Below, piece by piece: positions 1-8,371 of a stretch of DNA of 64,000 nt (within the stretch, counting starts at the first letter, position 1; every line of letters starts with the position of its first letter). The DNA comes from an uncultured Oscillospiraceae bacterium (GTDB taxonomy: Bacteria > Bacillota_A > Clostridia > Oscillospirales > Oscillospiraceae), in contig CAJTTS010000003.1 in the NCBI GenBank assembly GCA_910579155.1, positions 42,287-106,286 of the forward strand, given 5' to 3'. Below the pieces are notes generated by a model. It ran no database searches and was not told where the DNA came from. It worked only from the letters and a program-made list of their open reading frames with translations. The position numbers and the translations under genes are program-made.

Positions 1-948
1 GAACACGATGATGGAGGCGATGCCGTCCAGGTCCTGAATCTCCTTGAAGCGGTAGTGGTACTCCCACTGATGGGTCGCCTCGTTGAAGCTGCCGTCGGTG
101 CCGTCCATCACCTGGGACTGGGTGAGGATAGCGCCGTCCGCCATGCGCAGGCGGATATTGGGATCTAGATTGGCGGAGGAGCTGCCGTAGAAGTGGCAGG
201 TGAAGGGGGTGAGGGTGATCTTGCTGATGGTGAGGGTATCGTCGTCCATGACGATGGGGGAGATGACGGATGGGGTGCCGGAGCCGCTGGCCCCGATGTT
301 CACCGTCTTGGAGGGGGCGGGGGTCAGCGGCACCTCCACCTGCTTGCCCTCCTCCATATACCCGCAGCGGACCCGCAGCATGGTGGTGGAATCGGGGAAG
401 TCGCTGATAGATATGGCAAAGCGGCGGGTATTTTCCGTGCTGCCGTCCAGGTCATAATAGCCGGGACCGGTCCAGGAGCTGGGCTTTTTGCCGGACGAGA
501 GCACCGGGAAGACGTCAAAGGTGTCGATGTCAATGAAGTGGTCGTCCCAGAGGAATTCCTTTGCCTCATCGCTGAGGGCGGTGATGGTGACGGTCAGATA
601 GGCGCTGTGCTCGTCGGCCACGCAGCCCTCCACCGTCAGGGTGTAATTTTCGTCGCTGACGCTCCGGACGGTGCTGTCCACGTATTCCTGGACGGGGGCG
701 GGGTTCCCCTTGAACCAGTTGGACAGGCCGTTCCAGTTGGCGGTGGCCGCGAAGGCGGAGCCCGTCAGGGCCGCCACCGCCGCTACGGCGATCAGCGCCG
801 TGCGCAGTTTTTGCTTCATATAGATCTTCCTTTCCGCTTGGTCGGCATCCAGCGCGGCGTTGACCCGCGCCTTGACGCGCCTGCTGTCCAGTTGGGGCGG
901 AACGCCGGGGCCGTCCACGCTCCGCCAGAGCTTATCCAACCGTGCCAT
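1..948 (-). CDS. DUF4179-like membrane protein, probable anti-sigma factor (3' end beyond window)
   Basis: Reading the minus strand from ATG at 948 gives an open frame to base 1, so the C-terminus lies outside the window (316 codons visible). The first ~50 residues are cytoplasmic and charged. One membrane segment follows at about residues 48-66 (LIAVAAVAALTGSAFA), and the rest is an extracytoplasmic region rich in Thr/Ser and beta-type sequence. This layout and its position behind an ECF sigma gene fit the DUF4179 family, which is commonly paired with ECF sigma factors in Clostridia. It overlaps the sigma stop by 17 bases, so the two are translationally coupled. The inferred role is holding the sigma factor at the membrane; I see no zinc-binding anti-sigma motif. 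Confidence 0.75.
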   Translation of the reverse strand, partial: MARLDKLWRSVDGPGVPPQLDSRRVKARVNAALDADQAERKIYMKQKLRTALIAVAAVAALTGSAFAATANWNGLSNWFKGNPAPVQEYVDSTVRSVSDENYTLTVEGCVADEHSAYLTVTITALSDEAKEFLWDDHFIDIDTFDVFPVLSSGKKPSSWTGPGYYDLDGSTENTRRFAISISDFPDSTTMLRVRCGYMEEGKQVEVPLTPAPSKTVNIGASGSGTPSVISPIVMDDDTLTISKITLTPFTCHFYGSSSANLDPNIRLRMADGAILTQSQVMDGTDGSFNEATHQWEYHYRFKEIQDLDGIASIIVF

Positions 949-1489
949 CTGCCAGACCTCCTTTGATTAAAATTTCTTTCAGTTTTCGGCGGGCCCGGCA
1001 CAGCCTGGATTTGGCCGCCGTGACGGACAGTCCCAGGTCCCGGGCGATGTCCTTGACCGGCTCATCCTCATAGTAGAAGCGCAGGACCAACTGGTCGTCC
1101 GGGGGCGGCAGGTTCTCCACCGCGCGGCGCAGCGCGTCGGCGAACATCCGCCGCTCCAGTTCATCCTCCGGGGTGGAGCCGCCCGCCCCGCCCGCCTCGT
1201 CCAGGGGCAGGGGCGGCGGGGGCGCGGCGCGCAGGCGGTCAACCGCCTTGTTGCGGGCCACCGCCGCCAGCCAGGATTTGAGGCCCTGCTCCGGCTGCAA
1301 GCTGTCCCGGCGGGACCACAGGGCCAGGAACGCGTCGGAGACCACCTCCTCCACGTCCTCCGGGGTGGCGGCGGGACCCATGGCGTTCCAGGCCACGGCG
1401 GACAGGTAGCGGGTATATGCGTCCATGGCCCGGTTCAGGGCCGACCGGCTGCCCTGTTTCAGCTTCTGAGCCAGCTTTTTATCGTTCAA
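932..1489 (-). CDS. ECF-type RNA polymerase sigma factor (sigma-70 family)
   Basis: This is a 185-residue protein with the two-domain ECF layout. Region 2 lies at about residues 20-90 (AWNAMGPAATPEDVEEVVSD, then LWSRRD and KSWLAAVARNKAVDRLR). Region 4 lies at about 115-175, with the helix-turn-helix around DIARDLGLSVTAAKSRLCRA. The start is TTG at 1489, chosen because a strong GGAGGTGA Shine-Dalgarno sits five bases upstream and no ATG fits. It is followed by a 17-base overlapping DUF4179-like gene, the usual sigma/anti-sigma arrangement. An ECF-type promoter lies just upstream (1524-1551), suggesting it activates its own transcription. The stimulus cannot be read from the sequence. Confidence 0.93.
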   Translation of the reverse strand: MNDKKLAQKLKQGSRSALNRAMDAYTRYLSAVAWNAMGPAATPEDVEEVVSDAFLALWSRRDSLQPEQGLKSWLAAVARNKAVDRLRAAPPPPLPLDEAGGAGGSTPEDELERRMFADALRRAVENLPPPDDQLVLRFYYEDEPVKDIARDLGLSVTAAKSRLCRARRKLKEILIKGGLADGTVG

Positions 1490-1504
1490 GGTCTCACCTC
1501 CTCA

Positions 1505-1516
1505 AGAACCGGTTCT
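1505..1516. promoter_or_regulatory. 12-bp palindrome in the sigma gene leader
   Basis: AGAACCGGTTCT is a perfect palindrome between the ECF promoter and the Shine-Dalgarno of the sigma gene. It could be an operator or a small hairpin. Twelve-base palindromes arise by chance several times in 64 kb, so this is weak. Confidence 0.25.
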
Positions 1517-1523
1517 GCCTGTA

Positions 1524-1551
1524 AATACGAAAAAAAACAAAAAAGGTTGCA
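1524..1551 (-). promoter_or_regulatory. ECF-type autoregulatory promoter of the sigma operon
   Basis: On the minus strand TGCAAC (1551-1546) is followed by exactly 16 bases and CGTATT (1529-1524). This matches the Bacillus SigW/SigX-type pattern TGAAAC-N16-CGTA. The spacer is nearly all T, also typical of ECF promoters. It stands 35 bases before the TTG start of the ECF gene, so autoregulation is the simple reading. Confidence 0.7.
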
Positions 1552-1575
1552 GGGATTTTAAAAACAGTATATCAT
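1547..1575 (+). promoter_or_regulatory. Probable sigma-A promoter for the LacI-family gene
   Basis: TTGCAG (1547-1552), a 17-base spacer and TATCAT (1570-1575) form a fair vegetative promoter upstream of the regulator starting at 1661. Its -35 overlaps the -35 of the divergent ECF promoter, so the two may compete. Confidence 0.45.
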
Positions 1576-1660
1576 ATTTTTCACCGGGAGGCAGGAAGGT
1601 TCCTGCGCCAAGGTGTGATCGTGTGCAGGGATCAGCGTTTTCGCATATGGGAGGGAGCAT

Positions 1661-2671
1661 ATGTGGGCAGAAGATAGGGTGAGGATCGTGGATATCGCCA
1701 ACGAGCTGGGGGTAAGCACGGCGACGGTGTCCAACGTGATCCACGGGAAGACAAAGAAAATCTCCGACCGGACGGTGAAGCGGGTGCAGGAGAAGCTGGA
1801 GGAGCGGGGCTATATCCCCAACATGGCGGCCACGCTGCTGGCCCAGAACAATTCCCGGATCATCGGCGTGGTCGTCAAGAACCACGAGAAATACGAGGGC
1901 AGCTTGCTGGAGGACCCGTTTATCGCCTCCTCGCTGAATTTCCTGTCCGACGAGATTGAGCGCAACGGCTACTTCATGATGATTAAAAAGGCGGCGGATA
2001 TCATGGAAGCGGCCAAGTTTGCCTCCATGTGGAACATGGACGGCATGGTGCTGCTGAGCTTCTGCGCGGATGAGTACCAGCGGCTCCGGGACAGCATCCG
2101 TATTCCCTTCGTGGTCTACGACGGATATTTTGAAAACGGGGATAGAATCTGCAACATCCGCATTGACGACCGGGACGGCGGGCGGCAGGTAGGGCGGTAC
2201 TTCCGGGAGCTGGGACACGAACGGGTGCTGTGCGTGGCGGACAACCGGGCGTGCATGGACCTGGAGCGGTACACGGGCTTGTGCGAGGGACTGGGATTCC
2301 CGGCGGACTTTCTGGAGATTCCCATGCAGAAGGCGGAGCGGGAGCGCTTCTATCGGGAACGCCTCCCGGGGCTGCGCCAATACGGTGCGGTGTTTGCCGC
2401 GTCCGATTATTATGCGGTGGACCTGATGGGCTTTTTGCAGCGGTCGGGGCTGGAGGTGCCGGGGGATATCTCTGTGGCGGGCTTTGACGACAGCGCCATC
2501 TGCCGTCAGGTGACGCCGGGCCTGACCTCCGTCCGGCAGGACGGGCGGGCCAGGGCGGAGGCGGCGCTCCGGCTGCTGAAACGGATGAAGCGGGAGCCCG
2601 GCTACTCGGAGGATGCGATGATGCCGGTTCAACTGGTGCGGAGGGACAGCACCGGGAGGTTACGCCATTAA
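1661..2671 (+). CDS. LacI-family transcriptional regulator
   Basis: This 336-residue protein has a LacI helix-turn-helix at about residues 4-25 (VDIANELGVSTATVSNVIHG) and a hinge-helix stretch ending near residue 55. A periplasmic-binding-protein-like effector domain follows, starting with RIIGVVV and including ISVAGFDDSAICRQVTPGLTSV near the C-terminus, a hallmark of the family. Length is typical. The start has a GGGAGG Shine-Dalgarno. The effector is presumably a sugar or sugar-like ligand. No sugar gene is adjacent; the next gene is a MATE exporter after an inverted-repeat element, so its target is unknown. Confidence 0.92.
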   Translation: MWAEDRVRIVDIANELGVSTATVSNVIHGKTKKISDRTVKRVQEKLEERGYIPNMAATLLAQNNSRIIGVVVKNHEKYEGSLLEDPFIASSLNFLSDEIERNGYFMMIKKAADIMEAAKFASMWNMDGMVLLSFCADEYQRLRDSIRIPFVVYDGYFENGDRICNIRIDDRDGGRQVGRYFRELGHERVLCVADNRACMDLERYTGLCEGLGFPADFLEIPMQKAERERFYRERLPGLRQYGAVFAASDYYAVDLMGFLQRSGLEVPGDISVAGFDDSAICRQVTPGLTSVRQDGRARAEAALRLLKRMKREPGYSEDAMMPVQLVRRDSTGRLRH

Positions 2672-2705
2672 CCTGTAAGGTTACGCGATTAATCTATTGA
2701 AAATA

Positions 2706-2830
2706 CCCGCCCTACCCGCTATGATATGGTCAGCGCGCAGGCTTTGCCAGACAGCGGCACAGCCGCTGTCTAAAAATCGGCGGTTGCCGATTTTCAAATG
2801 CGCCGACCATATCATAGCGGATAGGGCGGG
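2706..2830. repeat. 125-bp structured inverted-repeat element (long stem enclosing two hairpins)
   Basis: The outer arms are 2706-2736 and 2800-2830, 31 bases each with only two mismatches. Inside are two perfect hairpins: 2749-2758 with 2762-2771 (10 bp, 3-base loop) and 2773-2781 with 2786-2794 (9 bp, GGTT loop). Both outer mismatches are C/A or A/C on the plus strand but become G-U wobbles in RNA copied from the minus strand, so a minus-strand transcript would fold without mispairs. The right arm contains the AGGGCGGG ribosome-binding sequence of the following MATE gene. It could be a MITE-like or REP-type element, or a structured RNA. Confidence 0.8.
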
Positions 2831-2832
2831 TG

Positions 2833-4191
2833 ATGTTTGTGAAAGAGAAGCGTTTTTTGCGGGCTGTGGCGGGAATTGCCGTCCCGGTGGGCCTGCAATC
2901 CATGCTGCAATCTTCCTTTGCCATGATCGACCAGTTGATGGTGGGCCAGCTCGGGAGTACGGCGGTGTCCGCCGTGGAGGTGGCGGGGCGTCCGGCGTTC
3001 ATCTATTCCGTAGTGGTGGGCGCGGCGGCGGCCATCGCCGGGATCATGATCTCCCAGTATCTGGGCAAACAGGACGAGGAGATGGCGGACCGCAGCCTGT
3101 GCGTCAACCTGGTGGCGGCGCTGCTGCTGGGGGGCCTGTTCACCGTACTGTGCCTGGCGTTTCCCGGTCAGATCGTCAGCATTTATATCAAGGATGACCC
3201 GGCCATACTGGCCGCCGGGCGGGACTACCTGGTGCGGATCGTCTGGACGTACCTTCCCATGGGGGCGGCCTCCATCCTGGCCGTTATGATCCGGTGTATG
3301 GACCGGGCGGTGTGGCCCTTGTTTGCGGGGATTGCCTCGGCCGTGGTGAACACGGGGCTGAATTACGTGCTGATTTTCGGCCGTCTTGGTTTCCCGGCGC
3401 TGGGCGTTACCGGCGCGGCCATTGCCAGCGTGATCTCCCAGCTTGTCAACCTGCTGCTGATCCTGGCCATGTTCTACCGGGTCCGGGTGCGCAAACGGGG
3501 CGGGCTGCGCTTCTCCCTGTCTCTGGGGGCGGGGGGCTGGAAGCAGTACCTGGTGATGCTGCTCCCCATCCTGATAAACGAGTTTCTCTGGAGCGTGGGG
3601 CAGAACGTGAACACCTTCATCTATGGGCACCTGGAATACGGCGACCTGGCCGCCATGTCCATGACCGGGCCCATCCAGGGGCTATTCACCGGGGCGCTGG
3701 GCGGCGTGGCCCAGGCGGCGGGCATCCTGATCGGCAAGCGCCTGGGGGCGGAGGAGTACGATGAGGCGTATCAGGAGTCGAAACGGCTGATCTGGTATGG
3801 GATCACGGGCTCGCTTGTGCTGTCGGCGCTGCTGATCTGGCTGAGGGGCCCCTATGTGCTGCTCTACAAGGTGGAGCCAGGCGTGCAGGCCACGGCCAGG
3901 GAGCTGCTGCTGTTGTTTGCGATTTTGGCGCCGGTGAAGGTGACCAACATGATCCTGGGCGGCGGGATCGTCCGCAGCGGCGGAAAGACCACCTACATCA
4001 TGCTCATCGACGTGGCGGGCACCTGGCTGGTGGGGGCGCCGCTGGGGCTGGTGACCGCGTTCGTGTTCCATCTGCCCATCGGGTGGGTGTATTTCATCCT
4101 GTCCCAGGAGGAGCTGGTCCGGCTGGTGATGACCCTGGTCGTGTTCAAGCGGAAAACGTGGATGCACAGCCTTTCAACGGAGCGCACCTGA
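2833..4191 (+). CDS. MATE-family efflux transporter
   Basis: The protein has 452 residues and about 12 membrane segments, with the duplicated MatE pattern: MIDQLMVGQLGSTAVSAVEV near the N-terminus and a second half starting near NEFLWSVGQNVNTFIYGHL. It is a Na+- or H+-coupled multidrug exporter of the inner membrane by family; the substrate is unknown. I place the start at ATG 2833; a GTG three bases earlier is in frame. The ribosome-binding site lies in the right arm of the 2706-2830 inverted repeat, so translation may be affected by that structure. A strong hairpin follows the stop. Confidence 0.9.
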   Translation: MFVKEKRFLRAVAGIAVPVGLQSMLQSSFAMIDQLMVGQLGSTAVSAVEVAGRPAFIYSVVVGAAAAIAGIMISQYLGKQDEEMADRSLCVNLVAALLLGGLFTVLCLAFPGQIVSIYIKDDPAILAAGRDYLVRIVWTYLPMGAASILAVMIRCMDRAVWPLFAGIASAVVNTGLNYVLIFGRLGFPALGVTGAAIASVISQLVNLLLILAMFYRVRVRKRGGLRFSLSLGAGGWKQYLVMLLPILINEFLWSVGQNVNTFIYGHLEYGDLAAMSMTGPIQGLFTGALGGVAQAAGILIGKRLGAEEYDEAYQESKRLIWYGITGSLVLSALLIWLRGPYVLLYKVEPGVQATARELLLLFAILAPVKVTNMILGGGIVRSGGKTTYIMLIDVAGTWLVGAPLGLVTAFVFHLPIGWVYFILSQEELVRLVMTLVVFKRKTWMHSLSTERT

Positions 4192-4195
4192 ACGG

Positions 4196-4236
4196 AAAAA
4201 CGGCCCGGTCCCGCGTCGATACGCGGGACCGGGCCG
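4196..4236 (-). terminator. Bidirectional-type terminator between MATE and lipoprotein genes
   Basis: A perfect 15-bp stem (4201-4215 with 4222-4236, loop TCGATA) ends the convergent genes. On the minus strand it is followed by TTTTT, making it a classical terminator for the lipoprotein gene; the plus strand lacks a T-run. Confidence 0.85.
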
Positions 4237-4269
4237 CTGAGTATGGATTGGGATTCCGGAGCCGGGCAG

Positions 4270-5133
4270 CTACCGGGCGGCCGCCTCGTTGATAAGGGCC
4301 GCGGTCTCCGGGTCCTCCTGGTCCGCCGCCGTGGCGTGGAACTCATCAAACCGCCAGCCCTCCGCCGTGCGCACCAGATTGAGGTTGAAATCGAGGGTGT
4401 AATCCCAGCCGTCTTCCAGCCGCCGGTCCCGGGCTTCCACGGTCTCGCCCTCGTTGGGCCAGGGGGAGCTGTAGTAGCCTGTGAGGGTGAAGGCGATCTC
4501 GTCGTCCGTTTGGGAGATCAGGGTGAAGGTGTCGGGGAATCTTTCGTTGCGGTAATAGCCGCCCATGGACACGTCCAGGAAGTAGAGCGCGCCGTCGATG
4601 TTGACGAACCGCTCCCCGCGCTGGATGGCGTTCCGGGCGGTCCAGAAGCGGTCGGTAAAGAGAGAGTGGACCATGGCGTCGAAGTCCGCCCAGGCGGCGT
4701 AGAGTCCGGTGGCCTTGGTATAGGTGATGCCGTTGAGCTCCGCCACAGCGTCCAGGTCCGGGACCGATCCGATGCACACCTCGCTGGTGTCCCCGCCGAA
4801 CAGGCGGCCATACATGGCGTGAGCCTGCCGGTAGAGGAGCTGCTGGTCCTGGTCCAGAAAGTCCGGGACGGGAATGCTCAGGCTGTCGTCGTCCAGGGGG
4901 ATTTCGGGAAACGCCGCCTGGGCGGGCTGGACGGTCGGCTGGGCGGAGGGTTCCTGGGACAGGACAGCGGGGGGCTGTCCCGCCTGCGCCGGAAGGGAGG
5001 GGGACGGGATTTCCGCCTCCCCGGTGGGCGTACAGGCGCTGAGGGCGCACAGCACCGCCGCCAGCATGACGTAAGCGCATATGGCGCACAGGGAGGCGAA
5101 AAAAGAAGATAGGATGCCGAATTGCTTTCTCAT
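4270..5133 (-). CDS. Secreted lipoprotein, possibly IseA-like (DL-endopeptidase inhibitor family)
   Basis: The protein has 287 residues. The start at 5133 is set by a GGAGGA Shine-Dalgarno. An N-terminal signal with lipobox LSAC (cysteine near residue 29) implies attachment to the outer face of the membrane. A Pro/Ser/Gln-rich linker follows to about residue 75, then a compact domain with many aromatic residues (YRQAHAMYGRLFGG, WADFDAMVHSLFTDRFW, FNLNLVRTAEGWRFDEFH). The fold pattern reminds me of the IseA/YoeB group, which inhibits cell-wall DL-endopeptidases, but this assignment is from general resemblance only. It stands divergent from the M56 protease gene and has its own terminator. Confidence 0.6.
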   Translation of the reverse strand: MRKQFGILSSFFASLCAICAYVMLAAVLCALSACTPTGEAEIPSPSLPAQAGQPPAVLSQEPSAQPTVQPAQAAFPEIPLDDDSLSIPVPDFLDQDQQLLYRQAHAMYGRLFGGDTSEVCIGSVPDLDAVAELNGITYTKATGLYAAWADFDAMVHSLFTDRFWTARNAIQRGERFVNIDGALYFLDVSMGGYYRNERFPDTFTLISQTDDEIAFTLTGYYSSPWPNEGETVEARDRRLEDGWDYTLDFNLNLVRTAEGWRFDEFHATAADQEDPETAALINEAAAR

Positions 5134-5348
5134 GATGATTCCTCCAGTTTGGTACACAATTGGACTACGGCTGTAATCCGTTTCCAGTCTGCCACAATCT
5201 GGAACCGATGTCAACGGGAAATGGGCAGTATTTACAACTCCGATACAGAAATCATACATTCTTGACGAAAGGTTGGAGCATACCGCTCTGGATAAGGCGC
5301 GCTGAATATCTGCCTGAAAACTGTAACCGCTCTGTCATTTCTTTGATG

Positions 5349-5395
5349 TTGACATTGTAGACTTATCGTGGTATGATAATGTCTATGACGTAGAC
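5349..5395 (+). promoter_or_regulatory. Consensus promoter with BlaI-like operator half-sites
   Basis: TTGACA (5349-5354), a 17-base spacer and TATGAT (5372-5377) form a near-perfect promoter 30 bases before the M56 gene. TAGAC/GTCTA half-sites recur: GTAGAC inside the spacer, then GTCTA-5-TAGAC (5381-5395) just downstream of the -10. Such dyads over the promoter are what a BlaI/MecI-type repressor uses. No blaI gene is adjacent, so the repressor would be elsewhere. Confidence 0.65.
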
Positions 5396-5407
5396 GGGGG
5401 GATCGAT

Positions 5408-8218
5408 ATGGACGGTGTGAAATTGACGCAGGTGCTTTTTGAATGGGTGCTCACCTCTGCCTTTCTCATTCTGGCGGTGGTTCTCCTGCGGGCGCTGCTG
5501 GGGAAGCGGGTGAGCGCGGGGCTGCGGTACGCCCTGTGGGCGGTGGTGCTGGTGCGGCTGCTGGTGCCGGTGCAGTTGTTCACCACCCCCGTCACCGGCA
5601 CGTCGGTACTGCGGGAGACCGGCGTGGAGCAATTTGTGGCGCCTCCGCCGGTGGACCTTGTCCCGGCCCCGGCTCAGTCCTTCGCCCCGCCGGAGCCCAC
5701 GGAGCTGCCCGACGGGACGCTGATCGTCTATCAGCCCGCCACGGAGCCCGTCGCCGTCCGGCAGGAGCCGCTGACCGCCCTGCAAGCGCTGGGCTGGCTG
5801 TGGCTGGCGGGGTCGGCGGCGATGGCGGCGGCGTTTATCGTCTCCAACGCCGGCTTTGCCCGTCGCCTGCGGCGGGTGCGGACGCCGCTGGAGGGTGTGG
5901 ACTGCCCCCTGCCCGCGTACCTCGCGCCCAGCCTGCCCTCGCCCTGCCTGTTTGGGCTGGTGCGTCCGGCGGTGTACATCACCCCCGAAACGGCGGCGGA
6001 TCCGACGGCGCTCCGCCATGTGCTGGCCCACGAGCACACCCATTTTTGCCACGGCGACCACGTCTGGAACGTCCTGCGCAGCGTGGCGCTGGCGGTCCAC
6101 TGGTGGAACCCGCTGGTGTGGCTGGCGGTGGTGTTCAGCCGCCGGGACTGCGAGCTGGCCTGTGACGAGGGGGCCTTGAAGCGCCTGGGGGACGGGGAGC
6201 GGGTGGCCTACGGCCGCACGCTGCTGCTCCTGCTGACGCGGAAGCCCCGGCCCGGCGACCTGCTGACCTGCGCCACTACCATGACCGGCGGGCAGAGGAG
6301 CGTTTTCGAGCGGATCACCCGCATCGCCCGCGCGCCCAAGCGCTGGCTGTGGGCGGCGGCGGTCATGGTGCTGGCGGCGGCGCTGGCCTGCGTGTGCGCC
6401 TTTGGCGCGGCGGCGGAGCCGGAGGAGGACCCGGCGGAACCGTCCCCGGAGCCCTCCGCCTCGGCCTCCCCGGAGCCGGAGGAGAGCGCCCCGGCGGCGG
6501 AGACGGTCCCTCCCCGGATTCCCCCGGCGGTCAACTTCCACCCCACCGTGTTCGGGGACGATCTGGACTTCGAGTTTTTCGATATGTACTCGAAATGTGC
6601 CGTGCGGTTCAGCAATCTGACCTGGGTCATTGCCAGCACCACGGAGTTCGCCTTCCAAGTGGAGCAGTACGCCATTCTGGACCTGGACCGGGACGGGCAG
6701 ACCGAGCTGGTCTTGGAGATGGAGGGCCAGGGGGGGTTCTACGTCTTCCGGAAGATGGATAAATGGTTGTACGGTTTCCACGAGGTGCCCCGGGGGATGA
6801 TGGACCTGAAGGCCGACGGGACGTTCGGAATCTCCAGCGGCGCGGCGAACTGGGGCTTTTGCAGGGTCACGGACTTTAATGTGGAGGGCATGCTCCACGA
6901 GCCCTTCACCTGGTGCGAGAGCGGTGAAAACTACGAGGAGCTGTACTTCGTGGACGGCGTCCCCGCCACCCGGTGGGAGTTCGAGGCCGCTACGGCGGTT
7001 CAAGATGCCAAGGAGGACGCCCCCTGGCAGCCCTGGACCGGCCCGCGGGGCTACCCGGAAGAGGCCAAGGCGTGGCTGGACCCCGCCGTCACCGAATGGC
7101 TGGGGCCGGTGGAGACCCCCAAGGTCACCGCCATGGCCGGGGTGGAAAACTGGCAGCTCTCCTATCAGGGAAAGCAGACCCGGTTTTCCGGCGGCGAGAA
7201 CTGGAACGGTATCGGCCCGCCCACCGCCTATCTGATGGACCTGGACAAGGACGGCCGGGACGAGATCGCCATCACCCTGGTGGACCCGGACGTGCCCACC
7301 GAGGAGCTGTACCTCTTCGACGCGGAGACGTTGGAGCAGTATGACACCACCGGGGTGGCGGACATGGTGCGGGGATATCTGACCACCACCTCCGACCCCT
7401 CCTGTTTCTACCTCTCCGCGCCGGAGTTCGGCTTTGACGTCACCATACCCCGGGGACGGATGGGGCCGGTGGAGAACAAGCTGCGGGACGATCTGGAAAT
7501 CCCTGCTTTCGCTTATTTCCCCCTCTATCTGGACGACGGGCGGATCGTCTGCTCGCTCAAGATCCCAGCGGGCAATATCCACGCTTTGCTGAACCTGGAG
7601 GGGGGAAAGCTAGTGTGTACCGGCTTTGAGTTCCAGGAGCATGGCGGGGAGTACAGCCAGGACACCTTCGCCGACGTGCTGCTGTGGGGCGTGCCCTTCA
7701 GCTATATGGAGGACGGACGCTTTCAGGAACACATAGATGCGGCGGACATCCCAAAGCTTTTCGGAGGCGACGACCCCTACATGGCCATCCAGCGCTTCGC
7801 CGTGGTGGACCTGGACCAGGACGGCGTAGACGAGATGGTGCTCTACGTCTGCGGCGTGGCGGGCGACATGGGGGGCTATCTGGTGCTCTACCAGAATGGA
7901 AACTGGATCACCGGCTTCAAGAGCGACTGGCGGAGCTTCTGGAAGTTGAAAACCGACGGTACATTATCTTGGTCCAGCCCCACGGGGCAGGACAACGGCT
8001 GGGGCGCTTACCCGGACCTGTATTACGGAGACTGGGAGATGAAGGAGCTGTCCCGGATGCACAGCTCCTGGGGCGAACCGGACGCTGCATTCTCCATCGG
8101 CGGCGAGGACGTCACCGAGGAGGAGTACCGGGACTACGACCAGCGGCAGCGGGCCAAGCCCGATGTGGTGTGGCACGAGTACAGCAGGGAGAACGTCCTG
8201 GAGGCGCTGGGCCTCTGA
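5408..8218 (+). CDS. M56/BlaR1-type membrane metalloprotease with large extracellular FG-GAP/VCBS-like region
   Basis: The protein has 936 residues. The N-terminal ~335 residues form a BlaR1/MecR1-like peptidase M56 unit: four membrane segments (about 5-27, 33-53, 118-142, 313-335) and a zinc motif HEHTH near residue 208 within LAHEHTHFCHGDH, followed by RRDCELACDEGAL. An acidic Pro/Ser/Glu linker and ~560 extracellular residues come next. These contain at least three Asp-rich repeats of the DLDxDGxxE kind (LDLDRDGQTE ~425, MDLDKDGRDE ~612, VDLDQDGVDE ~802). BlaR1 normally ends in a beta-lactam-binding domain; here that is replaced by probable Ca-binding beta-propeller-like repeats, so the sensed ligand is likely different. 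No blaI is adjacent. Confidence 0.85.
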   Translation: MDGVKLTQVLFEWVLTSAFLILAVVLLRALLGKRVSAGLRYALWAVVLVRLLVPVQLFTTPVTGTSVLRETGVEQFVAPPPVDLVPAPAQSFAPPEPTELPDGTLIVYQPATEPVAVRQEPLTALQALGWLWLAGSAAMAAAFIVSNAGFARRLRRVRTPLEGVDCPLPAYLAPSLPSPCLFGLVRPAVYITPETAADPTALRHVLAHEHTHFCHGDHVWNVLRSVALAVHWWNPLVWLAVVFSRRDCELACDEGALKRLGDGERVAYGRTLLLLLTRKPRPGDLLTCATTMTGGQRSVFERITRIARAPKRWLWAAAVMVLAAALACVCAFGAAAEPEEDPAEPSPEPSASASPEPEESAPAAETVPPRIPPAVNFHPTVFGDDLDFEFFDMYSKCAVRFSNLTWVIASTTEFAFQVEQYAILDLDRDGQTELVLEMEGQGGFYVFRKMDKWLYGFHEVPRGMMDLKADGTFGISSGAANWGFCRVTDFNVEGMLHEPFTWCESGENYEELYFVDGVPATRWEFEAATAVQDAKEDAPWQPWTGPRGYPEEAKAWLDPAVTEWLGPVETPKVTAMAGVENWQLSYQGKQTRFSGGENWNGIGPPTAYLMDLDKDGRDEIAITLVDPDVPTEELYLFDAETLEQYDTTGVADMVRGYLTTTSDPSCFYLSAPEFGFDVTIPRGRMGPVENKLRDDLEIPAFAYFPLYLDDGRIVCSLKIPAGNIHALLNLEGGKLVCTGFEFQEHGGEYSQDTFADVLLWGVPFSYMEDGRFQEHIDAADIPKLFGGDDPYMAIQRFAVVDLDQDGVDEMVLYVCGVAGDMGGYLVLYQNGNWITGFKSDWRSFWKLKTDGTLSWSSPTGQDNGWGAYPDLYYGDWEMKELSRMHSSWGEPDAAFSIGGEDVTEEEYRDYDQRQRAKPDVVWHEYSRENVLEALGL

Positions 8219-8223
8219 CGTGG

Positions 8224-8264
8224 AAAAGCGCCCTCGCAGGGTTTCCCTGCGGGGACGCTTTTTT
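8224..8264 (+). terminator. Rho-independent terminator of the M56 gene
   Basis: A GC-rich stem (AAGCG...CGCAGGG with CCCTGCG...CGCTT, TTT loop) is followed by TTTTTT, directly after the M56 stop codon. Confidence 0.85.
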
Positions 8265-8371
8265 GGGGCCGGATTGACAATGGGGGCCGTGGCGCTGGAC
8301 GACTTTTCGGGGCTGGAAATCGTTTCGGACAAACTGGCGCGGATTGTTTGATAGACGCGGACCGGTTCGTG

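Noticed and set aside
5363..7582. A 739-codon minus-strand open frame opposite the M56 gene
   Set aside because: It is the antisense shadow of the M56 protease in GC-rich DNA; its translation is Arg/Pro/His-rich without family motifs, while the plus strand has clear domains and promoter.
8265..8351. Short open frame after the M56 terminator
   Set aside because: Only ~24 codons after the terminator, no ribosome-binding site; not supportable as a gene.
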